A stretch of DNA of 64,000 bases. It comes from an uncultured Bacteroidales bacterium (GTDB lineage Bacteria > Bacteroidota > Bacteroidia > Bacteroidales > UBA932). Positions within the stretch are counted from its first letter, which is position 1, and the number at the start of each line of letters is the position of its first letter. The translations under genes and the position numbers were made by a program. The notes under the pieces were generated by a model. The model worked only from the letters and a program-made list of their open reading frames with translations, had not been told where the DNA came from and did no database searches. Location of the stretch: assembly GCA_947179325.1 (NCBI GenBank), contig CAMXAU010000007.1:1-64000 (forward strand). The letters run 5' to 3'. Below, piece by piece: positions 47,721 to 56,101 of this stretch.

Positions 47721-47740
47721 CATAGACAAACAACAAAACA

Positions 47741-50700
47741 ATGAAAGCCCTGAGAACCAATATCCAGGTGATGCTTGCCTGCCTTGCCGCAGTACAGCTG
47801 TCTTCAATGCTCTATGCCGGCACGAAAGAGGCCCATTATGTACTGTCCAACAAAGACGGCCTGTCAAACAACAGCGTCACATGCATCTGCCAGGACTCTG
47901 CCGGCATAGTGTGGACCGGCACCTGGGAGGGGCTGAATGCATACAACTCCAGCGGTTTCAGAATCTGGAAATCCAATCCGGCAGACAGCAACACCCTGTC
48001 AAGCAACATAATCAGAGGCATTTCAGAACAGAGACCGGGCATAATGTGGGTAACCACAGACTACGGAGTCAACAGAATAGATGTCAGAAACGGCCGGATC
48101 AGGAGGTTCTACCTCGGATATGAACATAAGAACCCGGCCAAGGACAAGACATTTGACCTTTCAGTATCTGATTCACGCCAGGTATTCTGCTCTGCAGCAG
48201 GTTGGGGCCTTGCACATTACAACGAGCCCGCGGACATGATGGAGGCATTCAACATCCCTGAGATGAACACATCAGATGCAGCCAACATACACTGCCTCGG
48301 AGACGACAGGCTTATAATTGTCTCACAGCAAGGACATGCAGCTGAAGTCACATACAGATTCCTGGAATCGGGACAGGTTGACATAGTCGACAAAACCGAC
48401 CTTCTTTCCGGTACTGCCATGACTGCTTCATTCAAGACCGGCAAGTCATTATTCCTCGTATCGCGCGACAGTCTCTACAGATATCACGCAGGGCATGACG
48501 GGCAGCATAAAGAAGGCGGCATGCAGAAAATGAAGGCATTTCCGCTTCCACGCAAAGGAGAGGTCAGGGCTGTCACGGAAGTGTCTGAAGATGAAATAAT
48601 AATCGCATTCTATGACTACGGGGTAATGCGGCTAAGCCTCGCCGATGGCATGTGCACAAATATGCCGGCTCTGCAGGATGTCAACATCTTTGCCCTTCAC
48701 TATGGGACACAGGACATTTTATGGGCCGGAACCGACGGGCAGGGCCTCTGGGCTATATATGACGACGACTTCGGCATGAACAAAGTTTCAAGTGCAGTCA
48801 TGTTCCAGTCAGGAAGGGCTCCTGTAAGGTCATTTTTCAAAGACGGAGACAAACTTTACGTCGGCACAAAAGGCAACGGAATCTTCGTAATGGACAGCAA
48901 CTCACTCATAGACAGATATGACAAAAGCAACGGGCTGTCAGACAATGCCGTATATGCATTCGAACGCGGATACAACGATGACGTATTCATCGGGACAGGC
49001 GAAAGCGGGCTGAATGTACTCTCCCTCAGGACAGGAAAGATGTCAAGGATAATCCCAAAGAAAGAATGCATGTTCAATGAGGTCTACGACATTAAAAGAG
49101 ACGATGTGAACGGATGCCTGTGGGTAGGGACATACGGATGCGGATTGATAAGATTGAATCTGGAGTACCGGGAGGGCCAATACAGGATTACCGGCAGCAA
49201 GGTCTATGTAAACAATAAGGAGAATCCCCGTTCCATCAACAGCAACATAGTGTTTCCCCTGCTTCAGGACGGTCCGGACAGGCTTTGGGTCGGTACAAAG
49301 GGAGGAGGCCTGGATCTCCTTGACATAAAGAATGACACATTCAGCCATTCGACAGTTTCATCTGCAGAAGGGAGCATCAGCAGCAACGATGTGTCTTCAC
49401 TGTTCTTCAGCAGAGACTCTACCCTTTGGATAGGCACGAGCTACGGGCTCAACAGACTTGCCGGCCATGACGGAAGCAGACGCATATTCGAATCGTTCAC
49501 AGACCGTGACGGGCTTGTAAACAACAGCACCCACGGCATCGCGGAAGATGCCTCAGGCAATCTCTGGATAAGCACAAGCGGAGGCCTGTCGGTATTCAAC
49601 CCGGAGCACGGCAGTTTTATAAACTACAGCAACGATGACGCGCTGCAGAACAATGAATATGCAGACGGGGCCATCCTGAGAAGCGGAGACACCGTATATT
49701 TCGGAGGTGTGGACGGCTACAACTGGTTCGACCCTGACGGAATACACATGCGCACATACAAGCCCAATATCGTATTCAACGGAATAAGGATAATGGACCG
49801 CGGTCCGGAAAGCATCATGCAGGGAGAACATATCGTACTGAAGCACAACGAGAACTTTTTTGACATACATTTCTCCGCCATTGAATTCATAGACAATGCA
49901 AAATGTGAATATGCATATATTCTGGAAGGCTTCAGCACAGGCTGGGTGCATACCGGCTCTGGAATTGCATCTTTCACGAATGTTCCTCCCGGAAGATATG
50001 TATTCAAGGTAAGGTGCACGAACGGGGACAAGGTGTGGAACAGTGACACGGCAGCCATCTCAATACGTGTAAGACGCCCATGGTGGAACACAATTGCAGC
50101 CAACTGCATGTATATCATATTTCTGCTGGCCCTGGCATATGCTGTCTTTATGTTTTTCAATGAAAGGGTCAGGCAAAGGCATGAGCTTGAAATCGAGACA
50201 CTGAAAAAGAAAAAACTTGTGGACACATACGAGGCTAAGCTGCGGTTTTTCACCAATATAGCCCATGAGTTCATGACCCCGCTGACACTCATAATCGGGC
50301 CTATTGAACAGATGGCCGGCGGAAAATACAATTTCCCTCCGAAAGTAAGCAAATACCACAGGATCATATACAGCAATGCCGAAAGGATGAGGCGCCTTAT
50401 ACAGGAACTCATTGATTTCCGCCGTATAGACACGGATAGCGTAAAGCCTGTATACAGCAATGTGGACATTGCTGAGATAACGGAAGGAATACTGGACAAT
50501 TTCTCCGAGATCAATGAGGAGCAGGACATCACCATAGAGACGGCCATTCCCGAGTCCGGTCTGCCGTCGGTATGCGACAGGAATGCAGTTGAGAAAATCC
50601 TGTACAATCTTATTTCAAACGCCTACAAGTATACGCCTGCAGGAGGAAGGATATGGATATCCACAGAAAAAGAAGAGGGAAACATCCATTTTGTCATTAC

Positions 50701-51796
50701 AAACTCCGGGAAAGGCATCAGGCCTGAAAACATAGACAAAATCTTTGACCGTTTTGTGATACTGGACAACTATGAGTCACAGGCAAGCAAAGGAAGCGTA
50801 ATACGCAACGGGATAGGGATGGCACTCGTACACAGCCTTGTCAAGATGCTGGGTGGAGAAATCACAGTCACAAGTGTGCCCGGAGAATCCACGACCTTCA
50901 GGCTGAGAATCCCTGAAGGGGATGCAGGGTCGGTCTCTCATTCCGCTGTCATTTCTGTGCCGGAATACGCTCTGCCTGCGGAAAGAGCCGGAAAGGAATC
51001 AGAGGAACCGGACAGAATGAATGTCATGGAGGACTGCGAAACAATCATGATTGTGGATGATGAAAAGAGCATAAGGGATCTTGTGGCAGACATTCTCGGG
51101 GAGGACTACAGGATAATCCAGGCCGGAAACGGGACCGAAGCCGTGGAGCAGCTTAAGCAAGTCCGTCCGGACCTTATAATCACAGACCTCAACATGCCTC
51201 AGATGAACGGTGCGGAACTTCTGAAATACGTCAAGGCCAATGACATCACAAAGTCAATTCCTGTCATTTTCCTTGCGTTCAAGAGCGATATGGAGACGGA
51301 ATCCGAACTATACGAACTCGGAAGTGAAGTATTTATTCCAAAGCCGTTCTCCACAAGGCATCTTACTGCAGTAGTAGGACAGGTTCTGAAAAACCGCTCC
51401 GTACTGAAGGACTGGTACAATTCGGCATTGTCATCTGCAGATGTGTATCAAGGAAACATTGTAGATTCATCCGACAAGGATTTCATCGTAAGGCTGACAC
51501 AGACTGTCGAGGAGAATATAGCTGACGAGGGGCTTTCCCTTGACTGGCTGTGCGGACAGATGGGCGTAAGCCGCACACAGATGTACCGCAAAGTCAAGGA
51601 ACTGGCTTCGATGACTCCTGTGGAGTTCATAAGGACAGTCAAGCTCAACAAGGCTGCAATACTCCTGCGGACTACCGGAATGACAGTCCAGGAAATCATG
51701 TACAACAGCGGCTTCAACAACAAGTCATATTTCTACAGGGAATTTGCAGCCAAATACGGATGCTCTCCTAAGGAATACAGGAAAAACAAATTTTAG
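47741..51796 (+). CDS. Hybrid two-component system regulator (HTCS)
   Basis: 1351 residues. Signal peptide (1-27), a periplasmic sensor of Reg_prop propeller blades (about 30-680: GIVWTGTWEGLNAYN, GLSDNAVYAFERGYND and similar) plus a Y_Y_Y domain, a membrane segment near 782-800, a histidine kinase with FTNIAHEFMTPLT (His near 838) and N/G boxes (LYNLISNAYKYTPAGG, GIGMALVHSLVKMLGGE), a receiver (about 1098-1215, TDLNMPQMNG with the phosphoacceptor Asp) and a C-terminal AraC helix-turn-helix (about 1250-1350). HTCS proteins bind a released oligosaccharide and switch on an adjacent PUL. PUL 2 at 53179-64000 is the likely target. It may be transcribed with the upstream cassette. Confidence 0.95.
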   Translation: MKALRTNIQVMLACLAAVQLSSMLYAGTKEAHYVLSNKDGLSNNSVTCICQDSAGIVWTGTWEGLNAYNSSGFRIWKSNPADSNTLSSNIIRGISEQRPGIMWVTTDYGVNRIDVRNGRIRRFYLGYEHKNPAKDKTFDLSVSDSRQVFCSAAGWGLAHYNEPADMMEAFNIPEMNTSDAANIHCLGDDRLIIVSQQGHAAEVTYRFLESGQVDIVDKTDLLSGTAMTASFKTGKSLFLVSRDSLYRYHAGHDGQHKEGGMQKMKAFPLPRKGEVRAVTEVSEDEIIIAFYDYGVMRLSLADGMCTNMPALQDVNIFALHYGTQDILWAGTDGQGLWAIYDDDFGMNKVSSAVMFQSGRAPVRSFFKDGDKLYVGTKGNGIFVMDSNSLIDRYDKSNGLSDNAVYAFERGYNDDVFIGTGESGLNVLSLRTGKMSRIIPKKECMFNEVYDIKRDDVNGCLWVGTYGCGLIRLNLEYREGQYRITGSKVYVNNKENPRSINSNIVFPLLQDGPDRLWVGTKGGGLDLLDIKNDTFSHSTVSSAEGSISSNDVSSLFFSRDSTLWIGTSYGLNRLAGHDGSRRIFESFTDRDGLVNNSTHGIAEDASGNLWISTSGGLSVFNPEHGSFINYSNDDALQNNEYADGAILRSGDTVYFGGVDGYNWFDPDGIHMRTYKPNIVFNGIRIMDRGPESIMQGEHIVLKHNENFFDIHFSAIEFIDNAKCEYAYILEGFSTGWVHTGSGIASFTNVPPGRYVFKVRCTNGDKVWNSDTAAISIRVRRPWWNTIAANCMYIIFLLALAYAVFMFFNERVRQRHELEIETLKKKKLVDTYEAKLRFFTNIAHEFMTPLTLIIGPIEQMAGGKYNFPPKVSKYHRIIYSNAERMRRLIQELIDFRRIDTDSVKPVYSNVDIAEITEGILDNFSEINEEQDITIETAIPESGLPSVCDRNAVEKILYNLISNAYKYTPAGGRIWISTEKEEGNIHFVITNSGKGIRPENIDKIFDRFVILDNYESQASKGSVIRNGIGMALVHSLVKMLGGEITVTSVPGESTTFRLRIPEGDAGSVSHSAVISVPEYALPAERAGKESEEPDRMNVMEDCETIMIVDDEKSIRDLVADILGEDYRIIQAGNGTEAVEQLKQVRPDLIITDLNMPQMNGAELLKYVKANDITKSIPVIFLAFKSDMETESELYELGSEVFIPKPFSTRHLTAVVGQVLKNRSVLKDWYNSALSSADVYQGNIVDSSDKDFIVRLTQTVEENIADEGLSLDWLCGQMGVSRTQMYRKVKELASMTPVEFIRTVKLNKAAILLRTTGMTVQEIMYNSGFNNKSYFYREFAAKYGCSPKEYRKNKF

Positions 51797-51853
51797 ACTT
51801 CAAAAGAAATAACATTTCAATGTGTAATTGAACTGATACAAGCAGGCCAAGAC

Positions 51854-51915
51854 TTGCCGATATCGGCAAATTAACCTATCTTTACAGGCCAAATGAAGTG
51901 GTAAACTTGCCGATA
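51854..51915 (+). promoter_or_regulatory. Palindrome plus half-site: candidate operator of the Fic gene
   Basis: TTGCCGATATCGGCAA (51854-51869) is a perfect 16-base palindrome. The sequence ACTTGCCGATA containing its left half (51852-51862) recurs exactly at 51905-51915, 14 bases before the Fic ATG. The layout is that of a dimer-binding operator with a second half-site. The Fic protein's own N-terminal HTH is the obvious candidate binder. Confidence 0.6.
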
Positions 51916-51928
51916 GACTATAAAGAGC

Positions 51929-52816
51929 ATGGAGTATATTTCAGTTACAGAGTTTGCGGACAGACATGGAATTCCGGAGCGCACGGCGCGGAATTATTGC
52001 GCTGTGGGTAAGATTGAGGGGGCAATCCTTGTGGGTAAGACCTGGAGCATTCCGGCTGATGCCGAACTGCCGGCACGCAAAAAGAGAGAGAGCAGAATCA
52101 CTCCCCTGATGGCAATACTGCGCGAGCAAAAATCCATGGGATTGAAAGGCGGCATTTACCATCGCACCCAGATTGACCTTACCTACAATTCAAATCACAT
52201 TGAGGGCAGCCGCCTCACTCATGATCAGACACGCTATATCTTTGAGACGAATACCATTGGGATTGAAGGAGAAAGCGTAAAAGTAGATGACATCATTGAG
52301 ACTGTCAATCATTTCCGATGCATCGATTTTATCATTGACAATGCACAAGAGCCATTGGCAGAGGGACTTATCAAAGAACTTCACGCAATGCTCAAATCAG
52401 GTACTGAAGACAGTCGCAAGAAGTGGTTCGCCGTGGGTGAATATAAGCGTTTCCCTAATGAAGTCGGCGGCAAGGAGACAACGGCTCCGGAAAATGTAAA
52501 ACTGGAGATTAAAACTCTCCTGAAGGAATATAATGCCAAGAAGAAAAAATCATTTGATGACATCCTTGACCTGCATCAGCGTTTCGAGACAATTCACCCG
52601 TTCCAGGATGGGAACGGCCGTGTAGGCAGACTTGTGATGTTCAAAGAGTGCCTGTCCAATGGCTTCGTGCCGTTCATCATTACGGACGAGCTGAAGATGT
52701 TCTACTATCGGGGTCTGCAACAATGGCCTGCAATCCGGGAGTACCTTCGCGACACCTGTCTCGCAGCACAGGACAACTACAAGTCTCTGCTTGATTACTA
52801 CCGCATAAAATACTAA
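51929..52816 (+). CDS. Fic-domain AMPylase-type protein with N-terminal HTH
   Basis: 295 residues. Residues 1-50 form an excisionase/MerR-like helix-turn-helix (ISVTEFADRHGIPERTARNYCAVGKIEGAILVGKTW-type layout). The inhibitory helix motif is YNSNHIEGSRLT (about 88-99, S/TxxxEG), so autoinhibition is built in (class II). The catalytic loop is HPFQDGNGRVGR (about 222-233), complete, with the flap TIGIEGESVKVDDI region before it. Fic proteins transfer AMP or other phosphates to protein hydroxyls. It is monocistronic, placed between the HTCS and PUL 2 genes, with its own palindromic operator. Target unknown. Confidence 0.93.
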   Translation: MEYISVTEFADRHGIPERTARNYCAVGKIEGAILVGKTWSIPADAELPARKKRESRITPLMAILREQKSMGLKGGIYHRTQIDLTYNSNHIEGSRLTHDQTRYIFETNTIGIEGESVKVDDIIETVNHFRCIDFIIDNAQEPLAEGLIKELHAMLKSGTEDSRKKWFAVGEYKRFPNEVGGKETTAPENVKLEIKTLLKEYNAKKKKSFDDILDLHQRFETIHPFQDGNGRVGRLVMFKECLSNGFVPFIITDELKMFYYRGLQQWPAIREYLRDTCLAAQDNYKSLLDYYRIKY

Positions 52817-52982
52817 GCCGATATCCTATCAACAACACGGTTTGCCGCCAGTGCCATTCTTCCAGATTACCGTAGGCAACAGCACGAAAGCACAGCTATT
52901 CTTTTGACACCCAAAAGTAACTATCATTTACACTTAAGGATTTTTCTATATTTGATGGACAACTATAGCACAAAAAACACAC

Positions 52983-53027
52983 ATAATTTGCCAAATCTCC
53001 AAAATTTTATGGGATTTGGCAAATTAT
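52983..53027. repeat. Perfect 15-base inverted repeat in the gap after the Fic gene
   Basis: ATAATTTGCCAAATC (52983-52997) and GATTTGGCAAATTAT (53013-53027) are exact complements with a 15-base AT-rich loop. No T-run follows directly, and it lies 166 bases past the Fic stop, so an operator or the end of a lost element is as likely as a terminator. The rest of the 362-base gap (52817-53178) shows no gene. Confidence 0.65.
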
Positions 53028-53113
53028 AGCTTATTTTTAAACAAAGAGCTGGTCAATAAAACATGTTGCCATCATGGTTCACTATTAATTGCATCATAAA
53101 TATGAGAATTTAA

Positions 53114-53154
53114 AAAGCCGGAGAAGATGCATCGGGAATGCCCTCTCCGGCTTT
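53114..53154 (-). terminator. Rho-independent terminator of PUL 2
   Basis: AAAGCCGGAGA (53114-53124) pairs with TCTCCGGCTTT (53144-53154); read on the minus strand the stem ends in TTTTTAAATT. It lies 25 bases past the last PUL 2 stop codon. Confidence 0.88.
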
Positions 53155-53178
53155 GGCCTGATGGACAGCAATGTCCGG

Positions 53179-54180
53179 TTACTCTGCGCTTTGCGTAATC
53201 GCAAATCCCGAACCGGAGTCGTCGACACGGACACTGCCCGTCTTGTCGGTGAACCAGACTGACATATCGGTGATTACGGCATCGGAAGCCAGTGAGAAAA
53301 AGTCACGGGGCCAGATATACTTCCGGTATGACACCGGGCCTGTCATCTCCATAAGATTCTTTTCTGAGCGTCCGGTCACAGACACGGAAGTTCTGTCAGC
53401 AAGGGTAGCCTCTCCGCACAGATACACCTCCTCAGCACCCTTGAGCGCAGTCTCGTTGTCATCGACCTCCGACTGGAAATTCACGGCAAAGATGTCGCCA
53501 TAGCGGAACACGGCTGGAGTCGTGGACACGAGCTTCACCTTTGTCCAGTCGTCAACCGGCCCTTCACCTCCTGTCACCTCCATCACCTTGCTTTTCTCAT
53601 TGCGCTTGTAGCGGCTCTCACCGTCATCCTTCATCCCGTAATGGTCTCCGCAGAAATGGAAGCCCATATTGAAACGCAGATTGTCCGGTCCGGTACGCAG
53701 CCTTATCTTCACCACGGCGTCAATAGGCTCCTTGCTCACATTATCGTTTATGACGAACGATGTAGTTCCCTTGAAGACAGTCCACTCCACATCTCCGAAA
53801 TTCCCCATAAGCCCGAGGATGCTCTGATGGGCCGTAGCCCACGGCATTTGCGTGGATGGCTCGACCTCAGAAGGACTCACCGGCACAAGAGGCTCGTCAA
53901 CCACCTCCGGGAAGCCCTGTGCATCATATCCTGAAGTGCTGTACATAAGAGAAGCATTTTCAGAAAGACGCCAAGACTTCGGCGCGAGAACGCCGAATAC
54001 AAGACGGGCGTTGTCGTCGGTCTCAGTCACAAGGCGTATCTTCACGCTTATCTCTATATCACTGTTTACCTGAGGGTTGTCAGGAAATATTATATCCTCG
54101 ATTGTCATGCATCCGAAGACAAGCATGGCCACTGCCGCCACAGCAAGAACGGCATTAATATATTTTCTGTATGTTTTCAT
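53179..54180 (-). CDS. PUL surface lipoprotein, DUF4961-like
   Basis: 333 residues from the ATG at 54180 (MKTYRKYINAV), which gives a normal lipoprotein signal with VFGC at about residue 24; the frame is open to 54207. The mature part is beta-rich, with paired blocks (ISVKIRLVTETDDNARLVFGVL; VVKIRLRTGPDNLRFNMGFHFCGDHYG) and a late KYIWPRDFFSLASDAVITDMSVWFTDKTG. This resembles DUF4961 proteins that close GH92/SusCD loci, an assignment from memory. Probably a surface glycan-binding protein. Last gene before a clear terminator. Confidence 0.6.
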   Translation of the reverse strand: MKTYRKYINAVLAVAAVAMLVFGCMTIEDIIFPDNPQVNSDIEISVKIRLVTETDDNARLVFGVLAPKSWRLSENASLMYSTSGYDAQGFPEVVDEPLVPVSPSEVEPSTQMPWATAHQSILGLMGNFGDVEWTVFKGTTSFVINDNVSKEPIDAVVKIRLRTGPDNLRFNMGFHFCGDHYGMKDDGESRYKRNEKSKVMEVTGGEGPVDDWTKVKLVSTTPAVFRYGDIFAVNFQSEVDDNETALKGAEEVYLCGEATLADRTSVSVTGRSEKNLMEMTGPVSYRKYIWPRDFFSLASDAVITDMSVWFTDKTGSVRVDDSGSGFAITQSAE

Positions 54181-54236
54181 TTTGTCTGTCATTTTATCAA
54201 AATCCATAAGTCGCTTGAACTTCAGGCAACTTCCAG

Positions 54237-54704
54237 CTATTCAACAATTTCCCTGAACCTGTATTCATAGCTCAGGTCCTTGCAATCCAGCTGAAACGGG
54301 ATATAGAACTCCCCGTTCCTGAAATATGCCACTGTCTCCCCGCTCTCTTTCAGCCTAAGGGCGTACGGAAGCACATCTGTATCAAGCATACACTCAACCA
54401 CTCCCTCTTCCATCTCAAAGGAAAACGGAGAAAAAGGTATGTCACCGTCAGTGTACTGCAAATATGCCATCTTTCCGTCACGCACATGAATCGTAAAACG
54501 GAGCGTATTGAAAAATCCGAAATACGGACTTACGTCAATCCCGTTGACATTTACAGGATCATATTCGATTACCTGACGCAATGTATATGTGATTTCCCCG
54601 TCAGACGGCATGCCTGGGTCCATCTGATTAGATACCGGCCGGCACCCTGCAAAAGAAAATGCAAAGCATGCCGCAGCTATAATAAGCAAATTTATATTTT
54701 TCAT
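54237..54704 (-). CDS. Small PUL lipoprotein, possibly DUF5004-like
   Basis: 155 residues. Signal peptide with lipobox FSFAGC (Cys20). The mature part is a single small domain, beta-rich and acidic (YTLRQVIEYDPVNVNG, YFGFFNTLRFTIHVRDGKM, PFSPFSFEMEEGVVE), ending in LSYEYRFREIVE. It sits 12 bases after the DUF5005-like gene and 56 bases before the last PUL lipoprotein. It may be a DUF5004-type accessory protein; no catalytic motif is seen. Confidence 0.55.
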   Translation of the reverse strand: MKNINLLIIAAACFAFSFAGCRPVSNQMDPGMPSDGEITYTLRQVIEYDPVNVNGIDVSPYFGFFNTLRFTIHVRDGKMAYLQYTDGDIPFSPFSFEMEEGVVECMLDTDVLPYALRLKESGETVAYFRNGEFYIPFQLDCKDLSYEYRFREIVE

Positions 54705-54716
54705 ATCCTATAAAAT

Positions 54717-56072
54717 TTATTCAAGTATTTCATCAATCCCTATCCACACGAACCTCGGACGATAGCTCTCAACATCCGAGAACTGTTCGGCAAAAGTGCC
54801 CGTATTGACATTATACGAAACCAGAATCATCCCGTCTTTCTCAAACTGCGGATGGGCCATCGCATTGTACGAATACCATCCCGGTTTCAGGGCAGGCACC
54901 TCATACAGCAGCCTGCGGTTACGCCACGGTCCCCAAGTGGTATCGGAGACGAAAGACCATATCTTTCCGCTGTCAAAAGTCTTGTCAGAAGTGAAGAGGA
55001 CGTATTTGCCACCGAGTCTGAACACATTGAACTGAGAGGACACCGGCACGGAAGCTATCCCCTCCAAAGCTTTCGCCATAGCAGGGTTCGTACTCCATCC
55101 CGAACCGGTCCAGTATTCCCAGTCTGTCCATATCCTCTCCGCCGTTGTACGCGCCAGAAGCACCTCCGTCACCGGGTCAAGGTCATTCTCTATGTCAACC
55201 TGGGCATAGATGTACAGCCAGTCCCCGTCATTCATGGCAGCCGCTCCATAGTGTATGTCAGCCGAGCCATAGAAAGGTATCCTGCTGTCCCTGACAAGGA
55301 CAAGGTCCGGCAGGCTGTACTCAAGAGTATGGGTAGTCTCATAACGGAAGCCCCATGCTCCCTCTTCTCCCTGATACATCAGTTCCTGGAATATGAACAG
55401 CCTGTCCCCCACTGCAAAGCCATGTCCCGGCCAATACCACTTGGTCTCAAACGGCTGTCCATCTGGCACTGCTGCAGAAGTTCCGGGACCGTTTCCGTCC
55501 GCAATTCCCCTTACCGAAGAGCCGTCATATACAAAATATGTATTCCTGTACATGTGCGTGCTCCGCGGCCTTGTCCCGTTTGTCACCGTTCCCATATAAG
55601 AGTCTCCCATCAGGAAGATGCTCCTTCCGTCAGGCAGGGCGACAGAGTACATCCCGTCCCCTCCGGTCACGCTCCCACTGTCAGGAATCAGTACCGAAGC
55701 TATGGCCCTGTCAGTCCCGTCTATCACGACAGATATTTCTGCGGAAGACTTCACTTCCAGCCCCTCAAGCATGTCAACAGTGACCTGCACCGGACGGTTG
55801 TACGGAACATGCGTGAGCACACATCTCCGTGCATCGGGACCGAGGAGGATGTCATTCCTCCCGGCGGCATCAGTCACCCGGAAGCTGTCGAAGGCCGCCG
55901 CGCCTTCATCCACCTGCCAGCTGAGGAACACGGAATCGGCATTTGCCATGTACTTCACGGCAATATCAGTCTTCCCGGTCCCGGCAAATATGTTTTCCCG
56001 CACATGCCTTCCGTCATCGCAAGAAAATCCTAAAAGCAGGACGGCGGCATATAATATCGGATACAGTCTCAT
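54717..56072 (-). CDS. DUF5005-like secreted beta-propeller protein
   Basis: 451 residues from the ATG at 56072 (an earlier in-frame ATG at 56087 is possible). Signal peptide with GFSC as lipobox. An N-terminal fibronectin-like domain (about 30-125) precedes a five-bladed-propeller-type domain starting DGMYSVALPDGRSIFLMGDSYMG and continuing with WYWPGHGFAVGDRLFIFQELM, DGDWLYIYAQVD, EVLLARTT and WSYNAMAHPQF-like segments, the pattern of DUF5005/DUF4185 proteins related to glycoside hydrolases of the five-bladed fold. It may cleave or bind the PUL 2 substrate; no activity is known for certain. Confidence 0.6.
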   Translation of the reverse strand: MRLYPILYAAVLLLGFSCDDGRHVRENIFAGTGKTDIAVKYMANADSVFLSWQVDEGAAAFDSFRVTDAAGRNDILLGPDARRCVLTHVPYNRPVQVTVDMLEGLEVKSSAEISVVIDGTDRAIASVLIPDSGSVTGGDGMYSVALPDGRSIFLMGDSYMGTVTNGTRPRSTHMYRNTYFVYDGSSVRGIADGNGPGTSAAVPDGQPFETKWYWPGHGFAVGDRLFIFQELMYQGEEGAWGFRYETTHTLEYSLPDLVLVRDSRIPFYGSADIHYGAAAMNDGDWLYIYAQVDIENDLDPVTEVLLARTTAERIWTDWEYWTGSGWSTNPAMAKALEGIASVPVSSQFNVFRLGGKYVLFTSDKTFDSGKIWSFVSDTTWGPWRNRRLLYEVPALKPGWYSYNAMAHPQFEKDGMILVSYNVNTGTFAEQFSDVESYRPRFVWIGIDEILE

Positions 56073-56101
56073 GGATTCACCTTTCATAACACAAGGTCCG
56101 T

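Noticed and set aside
54852..56033. Plus-strand frame of 393 codons
   Set aside because: Antisense of the DUF5005-like gene, with His/Arg/Pro-rich composition and no recognisable motif.
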